Assembly: GCF_016107395.1 (NCBI RefSeq)
Contig: NZ_JAAIKO010000004.1
Span: 248,001-312,000, forward strand
Origin: Streptomyces fildesensis
GTDB taxonomy: Bacteria; Actinomycetota; Actinomycetes; Streptomycetales; Streptomycetaceae
DNA length: 64,000 bases
Direction of reading: 5' to 3'
Shown here: positions 35,542 to 43,756 of the stretch, piece by piece
Layout: the number at the start of each line of letters is the position of its first letter
How positions within the stretch are numbered: the stretch's first letter is position 1
Translations under genes and position numbers: made by a program
The notes under the pieces: model-generated
What the model was told of the DNA's origin: nothing
What the model saw: only the letters and a program-made list of their open reading frames with translations
Database searches by the model: none

Positions 35542-36522
35542 ATGACCTGGATGATCACCGGCGGCGCCGGATATATCGGATCGCATGTCGTCAAGGCGCT
35601 CGTCGAGAGCGGTGAACAGGTGGTCGTCCTCGACGATCTCAGTACCGGTGACGCGGCGCGGCTGCCCGCCGGTGTTCCCCTGGAGCAGGGTTCCGTGCTG
35701 GACCGGGCGGCGCTGGACCGCGTCCTGGGGCAGTACGAGGTGCGCGGGATCGTGCACATCGCGGCGAAGAAGCAGGTCGGCGAGTCGGTTGAGCGCCCGC
35801 TGCACTACTACCGCGAGAACGTCGTCGGCCTGCAGACGGTCCTCGAGGCCGCCGCCGAGGCCGGGGTGAGCCGCTTCCTCTTCTCCTCCTCCGCCGCGGT
35901 CTACGGCATGCCGGACGTCGAGCTGGTCACCGAGCGGACCCCCTGCGACCCGATGAGCCCCTACGGCGAGACCAAACTCACGGGGGAGTGGATGGTCGGC
36001 GCGGTCGGCCGGGCGCACGGCATGGCCACCGCCTCGCTGCGCTACTTCAACGTGGCGGGCGCCGCCTCCGCGGAACTCGGCGACCCGGGGATCTTCAACC
36101 TGGTGCCGATGGTGTTCCAGCGACTGGCCCAGGGCAAGCCGCCACTGATCTTCGGCGACGACTACCCGACGCCGGACGGCACCTGCGTCCGTGACTACAT
36201 TCACATCGAGGACGTCGCCTCCGCCCACGTCGCCGCGGCGCGCCGGCTGACCGCCGACCCCTCGGCGTCCCTGAAGCTCAACATCGGCACCGGCGAGGGC
36301 GTGTCGGTGGCGGAGATGATCGACCTCATCCGCGAGGTGTCGGGACACACCGACCTCGCGCCCGAGATCGTCCCGCGCCGCGCCGGCGACCCGGCCCGGG
36401 TCGTCGCCTCGGCCGAGCTGATCGGCAAGGAGCTGGGCTGGTCCGCCCGGTACGACGTCCGCCAGATGGTCACCTCGGCCTGGGCCGGCTGGCAGCTGCG
36501 GCACCCGGACCCGCAGGCCTGA
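35542..36522 (+). CDS. galE: UDP-glucose 4-epimerase
   Basis: 326 residues, extended SDR. Interconverts UDP-glucose and UDP-galactose with bound NAD. Rossmann motif GGAGYIGSH at the N terminus, catalytic Ser in FLFSSSAAVYG, and Tyr/Lys in SPYGETKLTGEW. The stretch RDYIHIEDVASAH is typical of GalE. It is divergent from the TagF-like gene (123 bp), consistent with supplying sugar nucleotide to wall polymer synthesis. Substrate could be another UDP-sugar. Confidence 0.9.
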   Translation: MTWMITGGAGYIGSHVVKALVESGEQVVVLDDLSTGDAARLPAGVPLEQGSVLDRAALDRVLGQYEVRGIVHIAAKKQVGESVERPLHYYRENVVGLQTVLEAAAEAGVSRFLFSSSAAVYGMPDVELVTERTPCDPMSPYGETKLTGEWMVGAVGRAHGMATASLRYFNVAGAASAELGDPGIFNLVPMVFQRLAQGKPPLIFGDDYPTPDGTCVRDYIHIEDVASAHVAAARRLTADPSASLKLNIGTGEGVSVAEMIDLIREVSGHTDLAPEIVPRRAGDPARVVASAELIGKELGWSARYDVRQMVTSAWAGWQLRHPDPQA

Positions 36523-36560
36523 CCTGTGATCCGCCGGCCTGACCCGTATCCCGGACCCGT

Positions 36561-36582
36561 CGCCCCGGCGGGTGCCGGGGCG
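36561..36582 (+). terminator. Weak hairpin after galE
   Basis: 9-bp stem (36561-36569, 36574-36582) with a GGGT loop. Confidence 0.45.
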
Positions 36583-36630
36583 CGGTGTCCAGGGCGCGAT
36601 ACGCCCGGCCGCGCGGTGCCCCGGATCACG

Positions 36631-36636
36631 TAGATT
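36631..36636 (+). promoter_or_regulatory. Candidate proB -10
   Basis: TAGATT; transcription near 36643 gives a ~47-nt leader before the GTG at 36690. Confidence 0.45.
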
Positions 36637-36689
36637 GCACGGATCGGGGCAGGCGGACCGACGGGAACAGGCGAGCACAGGGGACGTAC

Positions 36690-37820
36690 GTGGCAGCGGC
36701 GCGGCAGGACGTGGTGGAGGCCCGCAGGGTCGTGGTCAAGGTCGGTTCGTCCTCGCTGACGACGGCCTCCGGCGGGCTGGACGCGGATCGCGTCGACGCG
36801 CTGGTGGACGTGCTGGCGACGGCCCGGGAGAACGGCCCGAAGGAGATCGTGCTGGTCTCCTCCGGCGCCATCGCCGCAGGCCTCGCCCCGCTCGGTCTCG
36901 CGAAGCGGCCGCGCGACCTGGCCCGCCAGCAGGCCGCCGCCAGCGTCGGCCAGGGACTGCTGGTGGCGCGGTACACCGCGTCGTTCTCCCGCTACGGGAT
37001 CCGGGTCGGCCAGGTGCTGCTGACCTCCGACGACATCAGCCGCCGCGCCCACTACCGCAACGCGTACCGGACCCTGGACCAGCTGCTCGTCATGGGCGCG
37101 GTGCCGGTCGTCAACGAGAACGACACCGTGGCCACCGACGAGATCCGCTTCGGCGACAACGACCGGCTGGCGTCCCTCGTCGCCCACCTGGTCCGCGCCG
37201 ACCTGCTGGTGCTGCTGTCCGACGTGGACGGCCTCTACGACGGCGACCCGCGCTCGCCCGGCGCCACCCGGATCGACGAGGTTGCGGGACCCGCCGACCT
37301 CGAAGGCGTCACCATCGGCAGCGCCGGCAAGGCCGGGGTCGGCACCGGCGGCATGGTCACCAAGGTCGAGGCGGCCCGGATCGCGGCCGCCGCCGGCATC
37401 CCGGTCGTGCTCACCTCCGCCAGCCACGCCGCCGACGCCCTCGCCGGCCGCGTCACCGGCACGCTCTTCCACCGCACCGGCAAGCGGTCCGCCGACCGGC
37501 TGCTGTGGCTCGCGCACGCCTCCACCCCGCGCGGCGCGCTGCGCCTGGACCCGGGCGCGGTCAAGGCCGTCACGGAGCGCCGTACCTCGCTGCTGCCGGC
37601 CGGACTGACCGGCGTCGAGGGGCAGTTCGTGGCCGGCGACCCGGTCGACCTGCTCGACGAGTCCGGCCGGGCGGTCGCCCGAGGCCTCGTCAACTTCGAT
37701 GCCAGGGAGCTGCCGCGGCTGCTCGGCCGCTCGACGCACGACCTCGCCCGCGAACTCGGACCCGCGTACGAGCGCGAGGTCGTGCACCGCGACGACCTCG
37801 TTGTGCTGCACCAGCACTGA
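36690..37820 (+). CDS. proB: Glutamate 5-kinase
   Basis: 376 residues from GTG 36690 (AGGGGA 5 nt upstream). First step of proline synthesis: phosphorylates glutamate. Amino acid kinase domain (RVVVKVGSSSLT, VSSGAIAAGLAPLG, VVNENDTVATDE, SDVDGLYDGDPR, GTGGMVTKVEAA) followed by a C-terminal PUA domain (~290-370). Next to proA with one conserved small gene between, the standard Streptomyces order. Confidence 0.97.
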   Translation: MAAARQDVVEARRVVVKVGSSSLTTASGGLDADRVDALVDVLATARENGPKEIVLVSSGAIAAGLAPLGLAKRPRDLARQQAAASVGQGLLVARYTASFSRYGIRVGQVLLTSDDISRRAHYRNAYRTLDQLLVMGAVPVVNENDTVATDEIRFGDNDRLASLVAHLVRADLLVLLSDVDGLYDGDPRSPGATRIDEVAGPADLEGVTIGSAGKAGVGTGGMVTKVEAARIAAAAGIPVVLTSASHAADALAGRVTGTLFHRTGKRSADRLLWLAHASTPRGALRLDPGAVKAVTERRTSLLPAGLTGVEGQFVAGDPVDLLDESGRAVARGLVNFDARELPRLLGRSTHDLARELGPAYEREVVHRDDLVVLHQH

Positions 37821-37976
37821 GCGAACGGCCGGCCCGGCAGACCCAGTCGGGGACTTCTTGTCGAAAACGCCCCCGCGGTAGCCCGCACCCTGGTCAACTT
37901 TGAAGCGGAGGAGTCGCCAATACCGCCGCGGGGACGGGCGGCGCTCGCAAAGCAGAACGCCACAGGGAGGCCGCCG

Positions 37977-38429
37977 GTGAGACGAGGGCGCCCAGGTTCG
38001 TTCCCCCGGGGGACGACGGAACGGGCACTGGTCAGCGTCGACAGCGGAGCGGATACCAGTGCGGACCATCAGCCGGAAGCGCGCACCAGCTCCCGGCTCT
38101 GGCACGTCACGCTCAGCGTCTCCGGGCCCGGGGCCCCGCTCCCGGAGGTCAGACGCGCGCTGGAACAGCTCGCGCACGATCACCCGTTCCTGCTGACCAG
38201 CCGATATGCCCATGACCACGCCGAGATCAGGTACTGGGAGGAGGCCCGTGACCTCCACGATGCCGCGGCCATCGCGCTGCGCCTGTGGGGCGAGCACCGC
38301 TCGACGGCCAAGCTCCCGCCATGGGAGACGGTCGGCCTCGAAGTGATCGACCGTGAGACCTATCACCAGCGCATCTCCGAGGGCTACGGCCCCCCGCCGG
38401 CCGTGCCGGTGGGTGTCCACCCCTTCTAG
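37977..38429 (+). CDS. Conserved hypothetical protein between proB and proA
   Basis: 150 residues, soluble, no signal or membrane segment. AGGGAGG lies 7 nt before the GTG. After a basic N terminus of ~45 residues comes a compact domain (SSRLWHVTLSVSGPGAPLPEVRRALEQLAHDHPFLLTSRYAHDHAEIRYWEEARDLHDAAAIALRLWGEH...) ending PVGVHPF. It looks like a small alpha/beta ferredoxin-like fold. Position between proB and proA is constant in Streptomyces as far as I recall. No function known. Confidence 0.8.
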   Translation: MRRGRPGSFPRGTTERALVSVDSGADTSADHQPEARTSSRLWHVTLSVSGPGAPLPEVRRALEQLAHDHPFLLTSRYAHDHAEIRYWEEARDLHDAAAIALRLWGEHRSTAKLPPWETVGLEVIDRETYHQRISEGYGPPPAVPVGVHPF

Positions 38430-38587
38430 GCCGTCTCTGTGTTTCCCCAGCACCCCTGACCACTGCCGAGTGGTGCCCCAGCCCGGCCCGGGTCCCGCCC
38501 CGGCCGGGCGGCGGGGGAGCCGGCAGGCCGGGGCGGCGGGCCGTCTCAACGGCCGGAATCCCGTCCCGCCGTCCCCGGGAGGCGCCG

Positions 38588-38600
38588 TAGGCTGCCTGAC
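38588..38600 (+). promoter_or_regulatory. -10 element giving a leaderless proA mRNA
   Basis: TAGGCT (38588-38593), 7 nt, ATG 38601. No -35 match is evident. Confidence 0.45.
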
Positions 38601-39908
38601 ATGAGCAGTAGTCATGACGCCCCCTCCCTGCCCTCCCCCCTGCCCGAGTCCGCCGTGCTGCGGGCCGCCTACCGGGCCAGGGCCGCCGCGGCCGACCTCG
38701 CGCCGCTGCCGCGCTCGGTGAAGGACGACGCGCTGCTCGCCATCGCCGACGCGCTGGTGGTGCGGACGAAGGAGATCGTCGAGGCGAACGCGCGCGACGT
38801 GGCGCGGGCCCGGGCGGCGGGGAGCAGCGACACGGTCATCGACCGGCTGACGCTGACCCGCGAGCGGGTCGCGGCCATCGCCGCCGACGTCCGCGACGTG
38901 GCGGGCCTGCCGGACCCGGTCGGCGAGGTCGTCCGCGGCTCGACGCTGCCGAACGGGCTCGATCTGCGCCAGGTGCGGGTGCCGCTCGGCGTGGTCGGCA
39001 TCATCTACGAGGCCCGGCCGAACGTGACCGTGGATGCGGCCGCCCTGTGCCTGAAGTCCGGGAACGCGGTGCTGCTGCGCGGTTCGTCCTCCGCGTACGC
39101 CTCCAACGAGGCACTGGTGAAGGTGCTGCGGGACGCCGTCGGCGGTGCCGGGCTGCCGGCCGACGCGGTGCAGCTGGTGCCGGGCGAGAGCCGGGAGTCC
39201 GTCAAGGAGCTGATGCGGGCCCGCGGCATGGTCGACGTCCTCATCCCGCGCGGCGGAGCGTCGCTGATCAGGACGGTCGTCGAACAGTCGACGGTGCCGG
39301 TCATCGAGACCGGTACCGGCAACTGCCACGTCTACGTGGACGCGCAGGCCGACCTCCCGATGGCGGTGGAGGTGCTCATCAACTCCAAGGCGCAGCGTCC
39401 CAGCGTCTGCAACTCCGCGGAGACCCTGCTGGTGCACCAGGACATCGCCGAGGCGTTCCTGCCGCTGGCGCTGGCGGCGCTGGCCGAGGCCGGGGTGACC
39501 GTGCACGGTGACGAGCGGGTGCTGGCGCTGGCCGAGCGGACCGGCTCCAAGGCCACCGTGGTGCCGGCGACCATGGAGGACTGGGAGACCGAGTACCTGA
39601 GCTACGACATCGCGGCGGGAGTCGTCGACTCGCTGGACGCGGCCGTCCACCACATCCGGCTCTGGTCGTCCGGCCACACCGAGGCGATCGTCACCACCTC
39701 GCAGCCCGCGGCCCGCCGGTTCACCCAGTTGGTGGACGCGGCCGCGGTCGTCGTCAACGCGTCGACGCGGTTCACGGACGGCGGTGAGTTCGGGTTCGGT
39801 GCGGAGATCGGCATTTCCACCCAGAAACTGCACGCCCGCGGCCCGATGGGGCTGCCGGAGCTGACGTCGACCAAGTACATCGTGACCGGCGACGGCCACA
39901 TCCGGTAG
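38601..39908 (+). CDS. proA: Gamma-glutamyl phosphate reductase
   Basis: 435 residues. Second step of proline synthesis: NADPH-dependent reduction of glutamyl phosphate to the semialdehyde. Aldehyde dehydrogenase fold with catalytic Cys in [15 protein letters not shown]. Substrate-binding stretches [23 protein letters not shown] and IPRGGASLI are present. It has its own promoter, so ProB and ProA levels may be set separately. Confidence 0.97.
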   Translation: MSSSHDAPSLPSPLPESAVLRAAYRARAAAADLAPLPRSVKDDALLAIADALVVRTKEIVEANARDVARARAAGSSDTVIDRLTLTRERVAAIAADVRDVAGLPDPVGEVVRGSTLPNGLDLRQVRVPLGVVGIIYEARPNVTVDAAALCLKSGNAVLLRGSSSAYASNEALVKVLRDAVGGAGLPADAVQLVPGESRESVKELMRARGMVDVLIPRGGASLIRTVVEQSTVPVIETGTGNCHVYVDAQADLPMAVEVLINSKAQRPSVCNSAETLLVHQDIAEAFLPLALAALAEAGVTVHGDERVLALAERTGSKATVVPATMEDWETEYLSYDIAAGVVDSLDAAVHHIRLWSSGHTEAIVTTSQPAARRFTQLVDAAAVVVNASTRFTDGGEFGFGAEIGISTQKLHARGPMGLPELTSTKYIVTGDGHIR

Positions 39909-39991
39909 CGGGGCGGTCCGTCCACAGGGCCAACTGGGCGGGGGGGCAGTGTATTTCATCCGCTCCCTGCCCAAAGCGCCGTTGGCCGGAC

Positions 39992-40003
39992 TACCCTGGT
40001 GCG
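39992..40003 (+). promoter_or_regulatory. -10 element giving a leaderless mRNA for the 40004 gene
   Basis: TACCCT (39992-39997), 6 nt, ATG 40004. Confidence 0.45.
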
Positions 40004-40438
40004 ATGCCGGATGATGACGAGTTCGCATCCCTGGTCTTCGACGAGGACTTCGTACGGTCCGCGCCCGTGCACGAGCCCACCGCGCGCCAGCGCATGCTCG
40101 CCGCCGCGCGGGCCCGTGCCGAGGCCGAAAGCGTTTCCGGCGGCGGGTCCGCGCCGGCCGATCCCGTCCGGTACGACACCGGCGAATCCGACGACCTGTA
40201 TCTGCAGCACGTCCGTATGGCCGAAGGCCGCCCGTACCGCGGCGGCAGTGTCCGCTGGCACCGTTCACTCGCCTGGCTGCTCGCCGTGCTGATGGGAATC
40301 GGCGTGGTGGCGCTGACCTTCGCGGCCGTGTACCGGGGTGCCGGGGGCGGCCGCCAGCCCGCCGTACCTGCGCCTCCGTCGAGCGGCCGGGTCGGCAGCC
40401 AGACCCTGCCGCCGGTCGCCGCGACCCCGCTTCCCTGA
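40004..40438 (+). CDS. Small bitopic membrane protein (first of a related pair)
   Basis: 144 residues. Acidic N terminus with the motif FASLVFDEDFVRSAPVHEP, shared with the next gene. A cytosolic segment, one membrane helix (~88-107, SLAWLLAVLMGIGVVALTFAAVY) and a Pro/Ala-rich exported tail follow. By gene order it corresponds to S. coelicolor SCO2584, reported (from memory) among interaction partners of the spore-wall complex. No enzymatic motif. Confidence 0.8.
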   Translation: MPDDDEFASLVFDEDFVRSAPVHEPTARQRMLAAARARAEAESVSGGGSAPADPVRYDTGESDDLYLQHVRMAEGRPYRGGSVRWHRSLAWLLAVLMGIGVVALTFAAVYRGAGGGRQPAVPAPPSSGRVGSQTLPPVAATPLP

Positions 40439-40492
40439 GCTGCTGTCAGAAGTTGTCGCGTATCACGGCGTTTATATGTGCCTCCGGAGACT

Positions 40493-40504
40493 TAACCTTG
40501 TGGT
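40493..40504 (+). promoter_or_regulatory. -10 element giving a leaderless mRNA for the 40505 gene
   Basis: TAACCT (40493-40498), 6 nt, ATG 40505, within an AT-rich patch (40450-40500) that stands out in this GC-rich DNA and may hold a further regulatory site. Confidence 0.5.
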
Positions 40505-41608
40505 ATGGCCGGTCCTGGAGACCCTCCTGAGGGCGCCCCTGAGGGAGTCCCGGGAGGTGGTGAGGACGAGTACCGATCCGTCGTCTTCGACGAATCGTTC
40601 GTTCGAGCTGCCCGTATCCAGGAGTACTCGGCCCGTGAGCGGCTGGACGGGACCTCGCGGGCGGTGCGCGTCCGCCATATGTGGCCCGTCGCCGGCGCCC
40701 CGCGCCAGGCCCTGATCCTGGTCGTACTCATCGCCGTCGCCTTCGGCACCGCGATCTACCTGGGCATACGTCATCCGTACAGCAGTTCGGGGCCGGATGC
40801 GGTGGAGCCGCTGCGGATCACGCTGATACCGCTGGTGCCGCCGGGCCCGGTACCGGCCGTGGACACGAAGTCGCTGTACGCGAACGATCCGGCCGCGCAC
40901 TACCGGGCCGGTGCCGAAGGGCTTCCGCTGCCGACCGCGCGCCGTGTCGGGGACTTCACCGAGAGTCAGGTGATGCAGGCGCTCAGCACCACCAAGGAGT
41001 ACCTGGTGGCCTCGTCGCTCGACCCGGAAGCGGTTACGGGCGGCGGTGTGCGCGCCGTCCGGGATCTGATCGATCCCGGCCAGGTCGACCAGTTCGACCG
41101 CAGCCTGAGCGCCCCGGGCGACGACGGGCAGCACGCGGCGACCGGCTGGCTGGTGCGGCTGGACCCGGCCAAGGTGCGGCTGGCCGACCAGAAGGTACGG
41201 GTGAACGGCACCATCGCGGTGGCCCAGGTCGGTGACGACCGGCTGGAGGTCGTCGCCGACCACACCTTCGTGTACGCGGTGCAGGGCGTCACCGGTTCCG
41301 GGGCGGCGCAGGGCACCACCTCGCTGTTCACCGTGCGGCGCGAGATGCGGTTCCGCTTCGACCGGGACGACCTGCGCGACCACCACATGGAAGTGGTGCA
41401 GGCCGATGTCGCCGCCGGACCGCTGTCCTGCACGGCCCCGGCCGCCGACTACTTCCGGCCGCTGCTCGCCGGCCAGTCGCCGCAGGGCCCGACCACCGCC
41501 GATCCGTACGACCGCGACCGTCCGGCAGTATCCGTCTGCGCGGGGCTGGCGAACGGCGCCACCGGTACCCCGGCGGCGCCCTCCACCACGTCCTCAGCAG
41601 CTCCCTAG
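40505..41608 (+). CDS. Bitopic membrane protein with exported domain (second of the pair)
   Basis: 367 residues. Cytosolic N terminus with EYRSVVFDESFVRAARIQEYSARERL, clearly related to the motif of the preceding gene. One membrane helix (~67-86, ALILVVLIAVAFGTAIYLGI), then a predicted exported domain of ~250 residues with mixed alpha/beta features and two Cys (PLSCTAPA, SVCAGLA). A Thr/Pro/Ala tail ends the protein. It corresponds by position to SCO2583. Likely partner of the 40004 product at the envelope; role in wall synthesis is inference from neighbours and literature on the spore-wall complex. Confidence 0.8.
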   Translation: MAGPGDPPEGAPEGVPGGGEDEYRSVVFDESFVRAARIQEYSARERLDGTSRAVRVRHMWPVAGAPRQALILVVLIAVAFGTAIYLGIRHPYSSSGPDAVEPLRITLIPLVPPGPVPAVDTKSLYANDPAAHYRAGAEGLPLPTARRVGDFTESQVMQALSTTKEYLVASSLDPEAVTGGGVRAVRDLIDPGQVDQFDRSLSAPGDDGQHAATGWLVRLDPAKVRLADQKVRVNGTIAVAQVGDDRLEVVADHTFVYAVQGVTGSGAAQGTTSLFTVRREMRFRFDRDDLRDHHMEVVQADVAAGPLSCTAPAADYFRPLLAGQSPQGPTTADPYDRDRPAVSVCAGLANGATGTPAAPSTTSSAAP

Positions 41609-41632
41609 GCCGCGCCCGAGGGCGTTACGGCC

Positions 41633-41671
41633 CGGAGGCGGTGCCCGGAGCCGGTGCCTGGAGCCGGTGCC
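41633..41671. repeat. 13-bp tandem repeat, three copies
   Basis: Units at 41633-41645, 41646-41658 and 41659-41671, consensus CGGAGCCGGTGCC, differing by one base each. It lies between two convergent genes. Confidence 0.75.
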
Positions 41672-41683
41672 CGGGAATCGGTG

Positions 41684-42829
41684 TCACTCCGCGCGGGGAC
41701 CGTTCTCCGGGCTGTCCCCGGGGCCTTCCTGCGTCTCGTCCGCCGGCCGCTCCTGGGTGCTGGTCTGCGTGCCGCCCGGACCGGTGAACTTGTTCCTGAG
41801 CTTGCCGCCGATGTCGCCCGCGCCCGTCGATATGTCGCGGATCAGGCCCATCAGCGGGTCCTTGCTGGTCTTGACGTTCTCCGCGTAGTGGTTCGCCGAC
41901 TCCTTGAAGGTGTCGTAGACCGAGGTGTCCTTGTCCTCGCTCCTGCGCGGGTAGTGCCCGTCCATCAGCCGCTGGTAGTCGCGGCTCGCCGCCCACTTCT
42001 TCAGCTCGGCGGCGCGCACCGTGGTGAAGGGGTGGGTGCGCGGCAGCACGTTCATGATCTTCAGGACGGAGTCGCGCAGGTCGCCGGCGGCCTCGTACTC
42101 GTCGGCCTGCTTCAGGAACGCGTCCACGTTCATCTCGTGCAGGTGGTTGCCGCCGGCGATCTTCATCAGCCCGCGCATCGACGCCTGCAGGTCCTGCCCG
42201 ACCAGCAGCCCGGCCCGGTCGGCCGACAGCTCGGACTTGCGGAACCACTCGCGCAGCGCCGTGACGATCGCCAGGATCGCCAGGTTGCCCAGCGGGATCC
42301 ACGCGACCCGCACGGCCAGATTCGTCAGGAACAGCAGGATGGTGCGGTAGACCGAGTGGCCGGAGAGCGCATGGCCCACCTCGTGGCCCACGACCGCCCG
42401 CATCTCCTCCTCGTCGAGCAGCTCGACGAGGCCGGTGGTGACCACGATGATCGGCGAGTCCATGCCGATGCACATCGCGTTCGGCTGCGGGTCCTGCGTG
42501 ACGTACATCGACGGGACCTTCTCCAGGTCCAGGATGTAGCAGGCGTCGAGCAGCATGACGTTCAGGTGCGCGAACTGCTGGTCGCTCACCCGGACGGAGT
42601 CCGAGAGGAACAGCAGTCTCAGCGAGCGCTCGGGGAGCAGTCCGCTGAGCGCCTTGAAAGCGGTGTCGAAACCGGTCAGCTTGCGGAGCGCGACCAGCGC
42701 GGACCGGTCGGCGGGATGCTCGTACGCCCTGGAGGAGATCCCCGGGAAGCGCTTGCGCGTGCGGCTGGGCACCTTCGCGGCACCGCCACTGGACTCCGTG
42801 GAGTCGCTCGGATCGTTCGGCACGGACAT
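41684..42829 (-). CDS. M48-family membrane zinc metalloprotease (HtpX-like)
   Basis: 381 residues. Zinc site HEVGH in VVGHEVGHALSGHSVYRTILL, with the third ligand probably the Glu of SELSADRAGLLV. Two membrane segments follow the active site (TILLFLTNLAVRVAWIPLGNLAILAIVTALREW). The N-terminal ~100 and C-terminal ~120 residues are cytosolic and charged. Probably involved in membrane protein quality control. The ATG at 42829 has GGGGG upstream. Convergent with the membrane-protein pair, divergent from the small membrane ORF and nadD. Confidence 0.88.
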   Translation of the reverse strand: MSVPNDPSDSTESSGGAAKVPSRTRKRFPGISSRAYEHPADRSALVALRKLTGFDTAFKALSGLLPERSLRLLFLSDSVRVSDQQFAHLNVMLLDACYILDLEKVPSMYVTQDPQPNAMCIGMDSPIIVVTTGLVELLDEEEMRAVVGHEVGHALSGHSVYRTILLFLTNLAVRVAWIPLGNLAILAIVTALREWFRKSELSADRAGLLVGQDLQASMRGLMKIAGGNHLHEMNVDAFLKQADEYEAAGDLRDSVLKIMNVLPRTHPFTTVRAAELKKWAASRDYQRLMDGHYPRRSEDKDTSVYDTFKESANHYAENVKTSKDPLMGLIRDISTGAGDIGGKLRNKFTGPGGTQTSTQERPADETQEGPGDSPENGPRAE

Positions 42830-42965
42830 AGTGACCCAACCCCCAGATAGCCAACCGGTACATACTCTGGACGCGCGGAGCCTGCGCTAAGTTCCACAGG
42901 GCCCGCCCGTACGATGTGCGTGAGTCTTCCCGTCCACCCTCGAAACCGCAAAGGTCCTGCCGACC

Positions 42966-43118
42966 ATGACGTCATACGCAGCTGCCGCACTGACCACCCT
43001 CGCCGAGGAGTCGGGTGGGGGGAACCACGAGAGCCTCAGCCCGTATCTCACGGGCGGTGGCGCGCTGTTCGCGCTGCTCCTCCTGCTGTGGATCACGACC
43101 CGCTTCAACCGGGACTAG
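42966..43118 (+). CDS. 50-residue single-pass membrane protein
   Basis: Begins [18 protein letters not shown], ends [18 protein letters not shown]. One C-terminal membrane helix with a basic cytosolic end. Third-position GC and position suggest a real gene; an AAAGG site lies upstream and TACGAT (42910-42915) is a candidate -10. Its TAG stop forms the start of the nadD -10 hexamer and nadD starts 8 nt later. Function unknown. Confidence 0.7.
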   Translation: MTSYAAAALTTLAEESGGGNHESLSPYLTGGGALFALLLLLWITTRFNRD

Positions 43119-43126
43119 TCTCCGCG
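43116..43126 (+). promoter_or_regulatory. Candidate nadD -10
   Basis: TAGTCT (43116-43121), 5 nt before ATG 43127; it overlaps the stop codon of the small membrane ORF. nadD may be both read from upstream and started here. Confidence 0.4.
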
Positions 43127-43729
43127 ATGCCTGGGAACGTGAAGAAGCGGATCGGCGTGATGGGCGGAACGTTCGACCCCGTCCACCACGGTCACCTGGT
43201 CGCCGCCAGCGAGGTGGCGAGTCTGTTCCAGCTCGACGAGGTCGTCTTCGTGCCGACCGGCCGGCCGTGGCAGAAGGCCGACAAACCGGTCTCGCCACCC
43301 GAGGACCGGTATCTGATGACGGTGATCGCCACCGCCTCCAACCCGCAGTTCTCGGTGAGCCGCAGTGACATCGACCGCGGCGGCAAGACGTACACCATCG
43401 ACACCCTGCGGGATCTGCGCGACGAGCACGCGGACGCGGACCTCTTCTTCATCACCGGCGCGGACGCGCTCAACCAGATCTTCTCCTGGCGGAACGCCGA
43501 GGAGCTCTTCTCCCTCGCGCATTTCATCGGGGTGACGCGTCCTGGGCATACCCTGGCGGATCCGGGCTTCCCGGAGGGCGGGGTCTCGCTGGTCGAGGTT
43601 CCCGCGCTGGCGATCTCGTCGACGGACTGCCGCCAGAGAGTGGCCAAGGGCGATCCGGTCTGGTACTTGGTGCCGGACGGGGTGGTGCGCTACATCGACA
43701 AACGCAGGCTCTACCGGGACGACGGGTAG
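43127..43729 (+). CDS. nadD: Nicotinate-nucleotide adenylyltransferase
   Basis: 200 residues. Adenylates nicotinic acid mononucleotide in NAD synthesis. Nucleotidyltransferase signature [12 protein letters not shown] near residue 14 and the C-terminal ISSTDCR motif. [18 protein letters not shown] is typical of NadD. Order nadD - LCP protein - rsfS is conserved in Streptomyces. Confidence 0.96.
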   Translation: MPGNVKKRIGVMGGTFDPVHHGHLVAASEVASLFQLDEVVFVPTGRPWQKADKPVSPPEDRYLMTVIATASNPQFSVSRSDIDRGGKTYTIDTLRDLRDEHADADLFFITGADALNQIFSWRNAEELFSLAHFIGVTRPGHTLADPGFPEGGVSLVEVPALAISSTDCRQRVAKGDPVWYLVPDGVVRYIDKRRLYRDDG

Positions 43730-43756
43730 CGGACGCATCGCAGTGAAGGGGTCCTC

